Below are positions 1-6,706 of a stretch of 13,023 nucleotides of DNA, piece after piece. The stretch is taken from assembly GCA_029240815.1 (NCBI GenBank), contig JARDZO010000242.1, positions 1 to 13,023 on the forward strand, in the 5' to 3' direction. This DNA comes from Brevibacillus sp. GTDB taxonomy: Bacteria; Bacillota; Bacilli; Brevibacillales; Brevibacillaceae. Made by a program: the position numbers and the translations under genes. The stretch's first letter is position 1. Each line of letters starts with the position of its first letter. Below the pieces are notes generated by a model. That model had not been told where the DNA came from, ran no database searches, and saw nothing but the letters and a program-made list of their open reading frames with translations.

Positions 1-708
1 GATATGGCTGCAGTCATCAAAGAAGCTTCCAATCCGTATGTCGTTCAGTCGGGCGATACATTGACCGAGATAGCGAAGCGGCACAATACGACTGTCCAGG
101 CATTGAAAAAAAATAACTACCTGTCTTCGGATGAGCTGACTGTCCAACAGCTTTTATTTTTGCCGGTGGGTGCCAAAAAAGCAGAACATCCACTGTCCAA
201 GGAACTAGGGGATAGCCGACTGCTTGACGACAGCTATCTTTTTCCTTTCTCGGATGGGACATGGTACGAACCATATGGTGACAGCTACGGATCAGACCGA
301 GAATGGACCGAGAGCAATAACGGAAGTGTTCGTACTCATGAAGGAATTGACATCATGGCTCCAAAAGGAACACCAGTGTATTCCGTAGCAGATGGCACGA
401 TTAACCGCGTAGGATGGAATACATACGGGGGCTGGCGCGTGAATATCACAGATGACGCAGGACGTTACCGGATGTACTATGCTCACTTGAGCGCGTTTGT
501 TCCAGGACTGGAAATCGGGGATACGATTCGTGCAGGTCAGTTGATCGGCTTTGTAGGTAATACCGGGTACGGAGGTACAGGCACCGTCGGGATGTTTGAG
601 CCTCATCTTCATTTTGGACTCTACAACAACAGCAATGGACTAGCTGTCGATCCCTACTACTATTTGCGTTACTGGGAGCAAAAGAAAGTTGAAAGTCCTT
701 TCTCGTAA
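1..708 (+). CDS. LysM-containing M23 family metallopeptidase (5' end cut by window)
   Basis: This is a predicted zinc endopeptidase that cuts peptide bonds in peptidoglycan outside the membrane. Counting from the ATG at position 4, residues 12-55 form a LysM glycan-binding domain (YVVQSGDTLTEIAK...NN). A linker follows, then an M23/LytM domain at about 105-220. The expected ligands are visible: HEGID (H112, D116), YAHLS (H161) and HLHFG (H201, H203). The frame is open to the window edge (GAT precedes the ATG), no ribosome binding site can be seen, and the ATG form has no signal peptide. The real start is therefore probably upstream, with the first residues here being the end of a signal peptide; that is inference. 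The stop codon is 50 bases before the next gene's start. The enzyme family is certain; the precise bond cleaved and the physiological role (growth, sporulation or germination) are not visible. Confidence 0.9.
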   Translation, partial: DMAAVIKEASNPYVVQSGDTLTEIAKRHNTTVQALKKNNYLSSDELTVQQLLFLPVGAKKAEHPLSKELGDSRLLDDSYLFPFSDGTWYEPYGDSYGSDREWTESNNGSVRTHEGIDIMAPKGTPVYSVADGTINRVGWNTYGGWRVNITDDAGRYRMYYAHLSAFVPGLEIGDTIRAGQLIGFVGNTGYGGTGTVGMFEPHLHFGLYNNSNGLAVDPYYYLRYWEQKKVESPFS

Positions 709-742
709 TGGGACAAACTATACAGAGTAAATCCCTTTCCTC

Positions 743-752
743 AAAAGGAGGG
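743..752 (+). promoter_or_regulatory. Ribosome binding site fixing the start of the cysteine-rich small protein
   Basis: The sequence AAAAGGAGGG lies 6 bases before the ATG at 759. It supports that ATG over the in-frame ATG at 708, which overlaps the stop codon of the preceding gene and has no Shine-Dalgarno sequence in front of it. Confidence 0.75.
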
Positions 753-758
753 CTCTGT

Positions 759-914
759 ATGTGGGTATGCCCATATTGTGGCGGGAATCATGGACTCCCC
801 TTTCATGACGAACATTTGGATGGCATGCTTTGTTTGGCGGACGATTGTGGTCGATTTGTACAAGAAGAGGCAATCTCTGAAGAGCGAACTGAATGGGACA
901 ATAGTGATTTATGA
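759..914 (+). CDS. Small cysteine-rich, putative zinc-ribbon protein (51 aa)
   Basis: I do not recognise a named family. The protein begins MWVCPYCGGNH and continues to CLADDC, giving a CxxC knuckle (C4, C7) and a CxxxxC pair (C25, C30) about 17 residues apart. His11, His16 and His19 lie between them. This looks like a treble-clef or rubredoxin-like zinc site. The C-terminal third is acidic (QEEAISEERTEWDNSD). It has no signal peptide or membrane segment, so it is probably cytoplasmic. The start at 759 is chosen because a strong ribosome binding site precedes it; the longer form from 708 would add 17 low-complexity residues. It follows the M23 peptidase gene on the same strand and is closed by a strong terminator, so the two may share a transcript. 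A role as a small nucleic-acid-binding or metal-binding protein is only a guess. Confidence 0.7.
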   Translation: MWVCPYCGGNHGLPFHDEHLDGMLCLADDCGRFVQEEAISEERTEWDNSDL

Positions 915-916
915 AG

Positions 917-947
917 AAGAAGGAGCGAGGAGGCTCCTTCTTTTTTT
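917..947 (+). terminator. Rho-independent terminator after the small cysteine-rich gene
   Basis: AAGAAGGAGC (917-926) pairs perfectly with GCTCCTTCTT (933-942) around a 6-base loop, and a run of seven T follows at 941-947. It ends the left-edge transcript and separates it from the ymfF block. Confidence 0.9.
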
Positions 948-1025
948 ATCCAGTATTCCATACCTTGCATACATAATGAAAAGAATGTGGCAGTAAAATG
1001 CACTTTGTTGAGAAGTTTCGCATGC

Positions 1026-1051
1026 TTGATGGCCTGTCAATTGGTTACAAT
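1026..1051 (+). promoter_or_regulatory. Weak candidate promoter for the ymfF block
   Basis: TACAAT at 1046-1051 is a good -10 match, 37 bases before the ymfF start codon. The best -35 look-alike, TTGATG at 1026-1031, is only 14 bases away, shorter than the usual 16-18, so the call is tentative. The position right after a terminator and before a gene block makes a promoter somewhere in 950-1060 likely. Confidence 0.35.
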
Positions 1052-1088
1052 AGAGGAGAGTACGCTGATGGCGAAGGGAGATTGAGCG

Positions 1089-2384
1089 ATGAGTGCGAAC
1101 ATAACGGAAATCGCGTTTCAAAGTACCCAGATTAATGGGATGAACGTACATATCTTGCCAACAGGCAAATTTAAGACCACAACCATTGTGACAATGATTG
1201 AGCAGGCTCTTTCCGAGGAGACTGTGACGAAGACTGCCTTGCTCGCGATGGTCATGAAACGGGCAAGTGCGCGTTTTCCTGAAACCAAGCTACTGCGTGC
1301 CCACCTCGATTTTTTGTATGGAGCGATCTTTGATGTTGACGTTACAAAAAAAGGCGAGAGGCAAGTTCTCCAGATCTATATGGAAGTGCCGAATGAGAAG
1401 TATTTGTCTCAGGATGATTCGCTCCTGGAGCAAGCCATTCAATTTGTAGGAGATATGCTGACTAGACCGTATGTAGAAAATGGTACGTTTTTAGAGAAGT
1501 ATGTCACGCAAGAAAAGGAAACTCTTCGCAAGCGTGTGGAAAGTCTGATTGACGACAAGATGAAATACGCGAACCAGCGTGTTACCGAAGAAATGTGTCA
1601 AGGGGAGCCATTCTCTTTACTCATTCAGGGTAGAGTGAAAGACTTGCCTGCCATTACGGGACAAGAGCTCTATGAGTATTTCAAAGAAATTACGACGTCA
1701 AATCCCATCAACATCTTTGTGGTGGGTGACGTCAATCCGCAGGCAGTAGGGCAGGCCATTCAGAAGCACATTCCACTGGAGCGGCCGCAAGTCCAACCGT
1801 TGGATATCAGCAATTCGTCCAAGCAAGTATCAGACGAACGTAAAGTCATCGACCGGCTGGATGTCAATCAAGCAAAGCTCAATATTGGCTGCCGGACGCA
1901 TATTACGTACAAGGACGACGATTATCCTGCGTTGCTCTTATATAACGGTGTTCTCGGTGGATTCCCTCACTCCAAGCTGTTCGTAAACGTGCGTGAAAAG
2001 GAAAGCCTCGCGTACTATGCGGTATCCCGACTGGAAAGTCATAAAGGGATCATGATGATCATGTCAGGCATTGATGTAAACAAGTACGAGCGGGCTGTTG
2101 AGATTATCAAGCAGCAGATGGAGACCATGCGTCAAGGGAACATCTCTGAAGAAGAAATGAGCCAGACGAGAGCAACGCTATCTAATCAATTTCGCGAGCT
2201 GCTGGATAGTGCACGCGGCATGATCGAATTTACCTATAATGGTTTGGTCAGTGGACGTAAGCGAGGGCTGGATGAACTATTAAAAGGAATCGAAACGGCT
2301 ACGATTGACGATGTCAAGAAAGTGGCAGCCAAAGTGGACATCGATACGATTTATCTGCTGCGTGACAAGAAGGGAGAGGCGTAA
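1089..2384 (+). CDS. ymfF: YmfF: M16-family peptidase-like protein without zinc site, EF-P-modification locus
   Basis: The 431-residue protein has the two-lobed M16 (insulinase/processing peptidase) layout but no HxxEH zinc motif. The equivalent early helix reads ALLAMVMKR (residues 50-58), so it should not be catalytic by itself. The C-terminal lobe keeps the family signature GGFPHSKLFVNVREKESLAYY (290-310), including an Arg302/Tyr309 pair of the type that grips substrate backbone in M16B enzymes. The usual role of such subunits is as the non-catalytic half of a heterodimer with a zinc-bearing partner, here YmfH encoded two bases downstream. The ATG at 1089 is preceded by AAGGGAG at 1074-1080. 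In genome annotation the family is linked by neighbourhood to 5-aminopentanol modification of elongation factor P, because ymfI follows; a direct role of the protease pair has not been shown to my knowledge. Confidence 0.9.
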   Translation: MSANITEIAFQSTQINGMNVHILPTGKFKTTTIVTMIEQALSEETVTKTALLAMVMKRASARFPETKLLRAHLDFLYGAIFDVDVTKKGERQVLQIYMEVPNEKYLSQDDSLLEQAIQFVGDMLTRPYVENGTFLEKYVTQEKETLRKRVESLIDDKMKYANQRVTEEMCQGEPFSLLIQGRVKDLPAITGQELYEYFKEITTSNPINIFVVGDVNPQAVGQAIQKHIPLERPQVQPLDISNSSKQVSDERKVIDRLDVNQAKLNIGCRTHITYKDDDYPALLLYNGVLGGFPHSKLFVNVREKESLAYYAVSRLESHKGIMMIMSGIDVNKYERAVEIIKQQMETMRQGNISEEEMSQTRATLSNQFRELLDSARGMIEFTYNGLVSGRKRGLDELLKGIETATIDDVKKVAAKVDIDTIYLLRDKKGEA

Positions 2385-2386
2385 CG

Positions 2387-3679
2387 ATGCAGACGACCAA
2401 ATTTGAACAAGTCAACGAAACGGTTTACAACGAGACACTGCCAAATGGCCTTCAGGTGTATTTGGTACCGAAGCAAGGCTTTAGCAAAACCTACGCTGTA
2501 TTTACGACGAAATACGGTTCCATCGACAGCCATTTTCGTACTCGTAATGGCGAGGAAATTAACGTACCAGACGGGATCGCTCATTTTCTCGAGCACAAGA
2601 TGTTTGAGAAAAAAGACCGGGATGTTATGCATGAGTTCAGTAAAAATGGAGCATCCTGCAACGCCTTTACGAGTTTTAATCGTACGGCATACCTATTTTC
2701 CTGCACAGACAAATTGGACGATAATCTGAATCTCTTATTGGATTATGTTCAGGAGCCGTACTTTACGGATGCCAGCGTGGAAAAGGAAAAAGGGATCATC
2801 GGCCAGGAAATAACGATGTACGACGATAATCCCGACTGGAAGGTCTATATGAATCTCCTGAAGGCCATGTATAAGGATTATCCAATCAATATCGAGATCG
2901 CTGGGACGATCGAAACGATTTCCCACATCACAAAAGAAAATCTGTATGAATGCTATGAAACCTTTTATCATCCGGCAAACATGTTGTTGCTGGTCGTTGG
3001 TTCCTTTGAGCCCGAGTCAATCATGCAGTTAATACGTCAAAACCAGTCTGCCAAAGAGTTTCCGCCTGCCCCGCAGATCACTCGACTGTTTCCGAAAGAG
3101 CAGCCTGAGCCTGCACAGGCAAAAATCGAAGCAAACCTGACCGTTGGTTTGCCAAAATGTATGATTGGGATCAAGGAGCGGGATCAAGGCTTGATGAAAG
3201 AAGCCTTGTTAAAAAGGGAACTGACTACTAAACTATTATTGGACATCGCGTTTGGCACCAGCTCTGCCGTCTACGAAAGGCTGTACGACAGTGAGCTGAT
3301 CACGGAAAGCTTTGATTTTGACTACAGCAGCGAGAAAGATTACGCGTATACCATCATGGGTGGCGATACGCCTGATCCGGAGCGTTTGGTGGAGACCATT
3401 CAAAGAGAGATCGAGCAATTGAAGCAAAAGGGTATTGATCAGGATGATTTTGAGAGAGCCAAACGGAAGAAAATCGGCAACTTCTTGCGCTCGCTCAACT
3501 CTGTGGAGTTTATCGCGAATCAATTCACTAGCTTCAAATTTAATGATAACGATCTCTTTACTGTAGTGCCGACTCTCGAGTCGATCACTCGCGAAGATGT
3601 GGAAAAACGTTTGAATGAGCATTTTGTGGTTGAACAAATGGCTGTTTCTATCGTTCGCTCCGCTTCGCCACAGGAGTAG
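2387..3679 (+). CDS. ymfH: YmfH: zinc-dependent M16-family peptidase, EF-P-modification locus
   Basis: This 430-residue M16 peptidase has a complete inverted zinc motif, HFLEH (H66, E69, H70), and the downstream third ligand E141 in GQEITMY, about 70 residues later as in the family. The C-terminal lobe carries GTSSAVYERLYDSELI in the region corresponding to the substrate-holding loop. It should hydrolyse peptides in the cytoplasm, since no signal peptide is seen, most likely as a heterodimer with YmfF. The gene starts 2 bases after the ymfF stop, and its ribosome binding site (AGGGAGAGG, 2371-2379) lies inside the ymfF end, which implies translational coupling and balanced production. The substrate is unknown. 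Related paired M16 proteins occur in bacteriocin processing (AlbE/AlbF), but no precursor peptide gene is visible here. Confidence 0.92.
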   Translation: MQTTKFEQVNETVYNETLPNGLQVYLVPKQGFSKTYAVFTTKYGSIDSHFRTRNGEEINVPDGIAHFLEHKMFEKKDRDVMHEFSKNGASCNAFTSFNRTAYLFSCTDKLDDNLNLLLDYVQEPYFTDASVEKEKGIIGQEITMYDDNPDWKVYMNLLKAMYKDYPINIEIAGTIETISHITKENLYECYETFYHPANMLLLVVGSFEPESIMQLIRQNQSAKEFPPAPQITRLFPKEQPEPAQAKIEANLTVGLPKCMIGIKERDQGLMKEALLKRELTTKLLLDIAFGTSSAVYERLYDSELITESFDFDYSSEKDYAYTIMGGDTPDPERLVETIQREIEQLKQKGIDQDDFERAKRKKIGNFLRSLNSVEFIANQFTSFKFNDNDLFTVVPTLESITREDVEKRLNEHFVVEQMAVSIVRSASPQE

Positions 3680-3688
3680 TGAAAGAAG

Positions 3689-4423
3689 ATGAATCAACAA
3701 ACGCCATGGGCGTTGGTAACAGGAGCTTCCGGTGAGGTGGGCCAGGCAATAGCCTCAAGCTTGGCTCATGCGGGAGTTCCGCTTTACTTGCATTACCATC
3801 AATCGGAGCAAAAACTGGACGGACTCCTGCTGTTGTGTCAGCAATTGGGGGTACCTGCCGTGAAATTACAGGCAGATTTGCGAGATCCTGCACAGATCGC
3901 CGCAATGTTTGAGCAGATGGTTTTTCCTCCGCTGATGATCGCCAACAACGCTTCTGCGGATCATATCGGCCTATTTTCAGATGTCACAGTTGCCCAGTTC
4001 GATGAGTTGGTGGCCGCTAATGTGCGCTCCTCTTTTTTGGTCTGTCAAGCAGGGCTTTCTGCGATGCTGCGGGAACGATATGGTCGCATTGTAAACATAT
4101 CCTCCATCTGGGGAATGACAGGTGGTTCGTGTGAAGTGCTCTACTCGTTGACCAAGGGCGCTGTCAATACGTTCACCAAAGCGTTGGCAAAGGAGCTTGC
4201 TCCCAACGGAATTACGGTTAACGCCGTAGCTCCTGGAGCGATTATGGGTGGAATGATGGAACGCTTTTCCCCTGACGAAGTAAAGATGATTGCGGAAGAG
4301 ATTCCAGCCAATCGACTTGGCTTGCCTAGCGAAGTAGCAGCAGTTGTCCGTTTTTTGCTCTCTAGAGAAGCGAGCTATGTCACCGGACAAATTATTAGCC
4401 CCAATGGCGGCTGGTACACCTGA
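3689..4423 (+). CDS. ymfI: YmfI: SDR-family reductase, EF-P 5-aminopentanone reductase
   Basis: This 244-residue short-chain dehydrogenase/reductase has the classical pieces: the dinucleotide loop TGASGEVG (11-18), NNAS (86-89), N111, catalytic S139 in NISSIWG, YSLTK with Y152 and K156, and the PNGGWYT end typical of FabG-like proteins. In B. subtilis the protein at this locus reduces the 5-aminopentanone group on a lysine of elongation factor P to 5-aminopentanol. I assign that role by gene order (after ymfF-ymfH, before ymfJ) and resemblance. The start ATG at 3689 is the only ATG after the upstream in-frame stop; AGGAG at 3672-3676 is 12 bases away, so initiation may be modest and coupled to ymfH. 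Residue 16 is Glu where the TGxxxGxG loop normally has Gly. A plain FabG ketoreductase is the alternative, but the operon context argues against it. Confidence 0.88.
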   Translation: MNQQTPWALVTGASGEVGQAIASSLAHAGVPLYLHYHQSEQKLDGLLLLCQQLGVPAVKLQADLRDPAQIAAMFEQMVFPPLMIANNASADHIGLFSDVTVAQFDELVAANVRSSFLVCQAGLSAMLRERYGRIVNISSIWGMTGGSCEVLYSLTKGAVNTFTKALAKELAPNGITVNAVAPGAIMGGMMERFSPDEVKMIAEEIPANRLGLPSEVAAVVRFLLSREASYVTGQIISPNGGWYT

Positions 4424-4527
4424 TGGAGAACCCTCGTTTGTCTGCATAAATCCCGAGAATTGGTGGAATTCTACCTCTGTGTGGGCAGCAAACCTGTTCG
4501 CAACGTACTTAAGGAGGGAATTTCCAC
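4424..4527 (+). other. Short spacer between ymfI and ymfJ without a detected promoter
   Basis: This 104-base gap holds a small perfect hairpin (AGAATT 4456-4461 and AATTCT 4467-4472) with no T-run, so it is not a terminator. It also holds the ymfJ ribosome binding site AAGGAGGG at 4511-4518. I find no convincing -35/-10 pair, so ymfJ is probably read from the upstream block. Confidence 0.5.
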
Positions 4528-4797
4528 ATGTCAGTTCTTGACAATTTTCGCGACTGGAAAGAGTTTCTCGGAGATCGAGTAGAGCAAGCGAAACAGGCAG
4601 GTATGGAGAGCGATACGCTGCAAAATGTAGCCTACCAAATCGGTGGTTATCTAGCAGAGCAAGTCGATCCGAAAAATGACCAGGAGCGCCTGCTGAAGCA
4701 GCTGTGGGATGCTGGAGATCAGCAACAACAGCAAGCTCTGGCTTCTCTGATGGTGAAGCTGGTTCAAGATCCCAACAATGCTGACCGTGGCATTTAG
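4528..4797 (+). CDS. ymfJ: YmfJ: DUF3243 family protein (89 aa)
   Basis: This 89-residue, mostly helical, acidic and soluble protein resembles B. subtilis YmfJ (DUF3243). It begins MSVLDNFRDWKEFLGDRVEQ and has a glutamine run (DQQQQQ, about residues 64-69) followed by ALASLMVKLVQ. It has no signal peptide or membrane segment. Its function is unknown; the family occurs next to ymfI and ymfK in bacilli. The start is well supported by AAGGAGGG 9 bases upstream. A terminator follows immediately, so it ends the transcript that begins at ymfF. Confidence 0.88.
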   Translation: MSVLDNFRDWKEFLGDRVEQAKQAGMESDTLQNVAYQIGGYLAEQVDPKNDQERLLKQLWDAGDQQQQQALASLMVKLVQDPNNADRGI

Positions 4798-4802
4798 CCA
4801 TT

Positions 4803-4829
4803 AAATCCCCTATTTTGGGGATTTTTCTT
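4803..4829 (+). terminator. Rho-independent terminator after ymfJ
   Basis: AAATCCCC (4803-4810) pairs with GGGGATTT (4817-4824) around TATTTT, followed by a T-rich tract. It closes the ymfF-ymfJ block six bases after the ymfJ stop. Confidence 0.88.
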
Positions 4830-4837
4830 TTGCCGGA

Positions 4838-4865
4838 TTGTCGATTGATGGGAACGTGATATACT
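4838..4865 (+). promoter_or_regulatory. Sigma-A promoter with extended -10 for ymfK-rodZ
   Basis: TATACT at 4860-4865 is preceded by TGA (4857-4859), giving a perfect TGn extended -10. TTGTCG at 4838-4843 serves as -35 with 16-base spacing. It lies just behind the ymfJ terminator and 38 bases before the ymfK start codon. The TTG at 4838 that could open a longer ymfK frame is part of this -35, so it is not a start codon. Confidence 0.7.
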
Positions 4866-4889
4866 ACATAAGAAGAGAATCTGTATGTC

Positions 4890-4896
4890 GGAGAGG
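4890..4896 (+). promoter_or_regulatory. Ribosome binding site deciding the ymfK start
   Basis: GGAGAGG is separated by 7 bases from the ATG at 4904 but by only 1 base from the ATG at 4898. The spacing favours 4904. Confidence 0.65.
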
Positions 4897-4903
4897 AATG
4901 CAT

Positions 4904-5683
4904 ATGGAAGCAATGAAAGAATGGTATATGGAGTATGAAATTGCTCGTAACCGTCCCGGACTTTTAGGGGACGTCGCTTCTATTCTGGGGATGTTGAACA
5001 TTAACATCGTGACCATTAATGGTGTCGATACCATGCGAAGAGGCATGTTACTTTTGACGGACGACGATGAAAAAATTGAGGTTTTGCGCAACGTTGTGCA
5101 AAAAATGGACAACATAACCATAACGAGGCTGCGTCCGCCTACGATGCTAGACCGTCTAGCGGTGCGTCATGGCCGCTATATCGAGCGCGACAGCGAAGAC
5201 AAGAAAACGTTTCGCTTTGTTCGTGACGAGCTGGGATTATTGGTTGACTTCATGGCTGAAATTTTAAAAAAGGAAGGCCATCAATTGATTGGGATCCGCG
5301 GGATGCCTCGCGTGGGAAAAACAGAATCTATGATTGCGGCCAGCGTCTCAGCAAATAAACGTTGGACGTTTATTTCTTCGACGCTACTTCGTCAAACGGT
5401 CAGAAGTTCACTCGCCATTGATGAATTGTCTACCGATCATGTATATTTGATAGATGGCATTGTGTCGACGTTGCGCTCTACGGAAAAGCACTACACATTG
5501 CTTCGGGAAATCATGAATTTCCCAGCCGCCAAAATTATTGAGCATCCGGATATTTTTGTAAGGGAATCAGAGTATGAGCTATCTGATTTTCATTACATTA
5601 TTGAACTGCGTCACCATCCGGAAGAGGAGATTACCTACGAATTGATCAATAATCGCGGCTTTGATAATTTTGATATGAATTAA
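4904..5683 (+). CDS. ymfK: YmfK: DUF3388 protein with ACT-like domain and P-loop
   Basis: The protein is about 259 residues from the ATG at 4904. Residues about 8-78 (YEIARNRPGLLGDVASILGM... INIVTINGVD) look like an ACT small-ligand domain. From about residue 128 a second domain carries a Walker A-like GMPRVGKT (133-140) and a hydrophobic strand ending in Asp (VYLID, 180-184) that could be Walker B. This suggests nucleotide binding regulated by a small molecule. B. subtilis YmfK sits in the same place and its function is not known to me. The gene has its own extended -10 promoter, and the rodZ ribosome binding site overlaps its stop codon, so it is coupled to rodZ. The longer reading from TTG 4838 is rejected because that codon lies in the promoter. 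Family assignment is good; the ATPase idea is inference. Confidence 0.87.
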   Translation: MEAMKEWYMEYEIARNRPGLLGDVASILGMLNINIVTINGVDTMRRGMLLLTDDDEKIEVLRNVVQKMDNITITRLRPPTMLDRLAVRHGRYIERDSEDKKTFRFVRDELGLLVDFMAEILKKEGHQLIGIRGMPRVGKTESMIAASVSANKRWTFISSTLLRQTVRSSLAIDELSTDHVYLIDGIVSTLRSTEKHYTLLREIMNFPAAKIIEHPDIFVRESEYELSDFHYIIELRHHPEEEITYELINNRGFDNFDMN

Positions 5684-5695
5684 GGAGGGGCAGCT

Positions 5696-6595
5696 GTGTC
5701 TGAGCTTGGTCAAGTACTACAAAGGGCCCGCGAGGAAAAAGGAATCACGCTCGACGACATCCAACGTATCACTAAGATACAGAGACGTTATTTGGAAGCC
5801 ATTGAGAGGGGTCATTTTCATGTACTTCCTGGCCACTTTTACGCGCGTGCGTTCATAAAAAGTTATGCGGAAGCCGTTGGTCTCGACCCGAATCACATCA
5901 TGAATCACTTCCAGTCCGATTTGCCGGCCCAGCCGCCTACAGAACAAGTGGAAAGGTTGCGCCGACGCAGGGTAGCGTCGACCAACAGTCCATTGCAAGC
6001 AGGTCGATGGGTTACCAAGACCCTGCTTGTCCTGTTTATCGCCTTGATCATTGGCGTCATCTACATCGCTGTTGTCAATAGCAATGGTGGCACGATGACA
6101 CAGCCGGTTCCAGGAGGATCTGTAAATCCTGGAGCAGAGATGGTCTCCCCTGGGAATGGTGGCGGAGCAGCTACTTCGCCGATCGCCCAACAACCAAATC
6201 CCCCGACCAACGTTACACCGACTCCCGATCCTGGGACTGTCACTACTGACCCGGTCACCGAAACTCCCAAGTCGACGATTACGTTCGAGTCTCAGCAAGG
6301 TTCAATGTATAACTATGCTGTACAGGGTGAAGAAAAATTGACGGTCAAGCTGAAGGTAAAAGACGACCGTAGCTGGTTTGGTGTGTCGGAAGGAAAAGGT
6401 AAGAAGTATGTGGAAGAAGGCGAACTCAAAAAAGGCGAAGAAAAAACGATCGAGCTGGGCAAATCGGCTTATGTGCGTTTGGGTAAGCCAATGCTGTTGG
6501 AATTGACGGTAAACGGAGTGCCTGTGGATACTTCTAAAATGAAGTCCATGCCGTCGAATATTGTACTCAAAATGAAAGAGGCAGTGACTCAGTAG
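5696..6595 (+). CDS. rodZ: RodZ/YmfM: membrane-anchored helix-turn-helix cell-shape protein
   Basis: The protein has 299 residues. An N-terminal RodZ-type HTH domain occupies about 1-72 (LGQVLQRAREEKGITLDDIQ... YLEAIERG). A basic stretch (RLRRRR, 87-92) precedes one transmembrane helix at about 106-127. Outside the membrane comes a Pro/Gly/Thr-rich linker at about 130-195, then a DUF4115 beta domain at about 198-297. RodZ links the MreB cytoskeleton in the cytoplasm to the elongation cell-wall machinery. Its start is GTG at 5696, with an excellent AAGGAGGGG at 5682-5690 overlapping the ymfK stop. The length matches the Firmicute family. It is followed by a hairpin terminator and is probably co-transcribed with ymfK. 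Confidence 0.93.
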   Translation: MSELGQVLQRAREEKGITLDDIQRITKIQRRYLEAIERGHFHVLPGHFYARAFIKSYAEAVGLDPNHIMNHFQSDLPAQPPTEQVERLRRRRVASTNSPLQAGRWVTKTLLVLFIALIIGVIYIAVVNSNGGTMTQPVPGGSVNPGAEMVSPGNGGGAATSPIAQQPNPPTNVTPTPDPGTVTTDPVTETPKSTITFESQQGSMYNYAVQGEEKLTVKLKVKDDRSWFGVSEGKGKKYVEEGELKKGEEKTIELGKSAYVRLGKPMLLELTVNGVPVDTSKMKSMPSNIVLKMKEAVTQ

Positions 6596-6615
6596 GCAAG
6601 CATTCGCTTGCCTTT
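6594..6615 (+). terminator. Probable terminator after rodZ
   Basis: AGGCAAGC (6594-6601) and GCTTGCCT (6606-6613) form a perfect 8-bp stem with a 4-base loop, starting inside the rodZ stop codon. The following tract is T-rich but interrupted (TTTCATACTTTT), so termination may be partial. Confidence 0.7.
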
Positions 6616-6631
6616 CATACTTTTGTCTCTT

Positions 6632-6661
6632 TTGACACTTCCTTTACGCTTATATTATACT
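6632..6661 (+). promoter_or_regulatory. Strong sigma-A promoter for rimO-pgsA
   Basis: A consensus -35 TTGACA (6632-6637) is followed after 18 bases by TATACT (6656-6661). The predicted transcription start is near 6668, giving a leader of about 40 bases before rimO. Confidence 0.85.
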
Positions 6662-6676
6662 GGATAGGTGTAATAT
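6652..6676 (+). promoter_or_regulatory. Imperfect palindrome over the rimO -10 region, possible operator
   Basis: ATATTATAC (6652-6660) and GTGTAATAT (6668-6676) form an inverted repeat with 8 of 9 positions matching, separated by 7 bases and covering the -10 box and the expected start site. This geometry suits a dimeric repressor, but AT-rich promoters produce such symmetry by chance, and no known operator consensus is recognised. Confidence 0.35.
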
Positions 6677-6706
6677 GGGCTGGTGTGACCAATTGGAGGA
6701 AAAATG

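Noticed and set aside
708..758. Longer start (ATG at 708) for the small cysteine-rich protein
   Set aside because: There is no ribosome binding site before it, the added residues are low in information, and AAAAGGAGGG is perfectly placed for ATG 759.
4838..4903. Extended ymfK reading from TTG 4838
   Set aside because: The TTG is part of the -35 box of an extended -10 promoter, so these codons would not be transcribed as message; the ribosome binding site favours ATG 4904.
3977..4903. Long minus-strand open frame of 308 codons opposite ymfI and ymfJ
   Set aside because: It lies antisense to two well-supported genes, runs across intergenic sequence and a terminator, and its translation resembles no protein family. 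Other minus-strand frames were dismissed on the same grounds.
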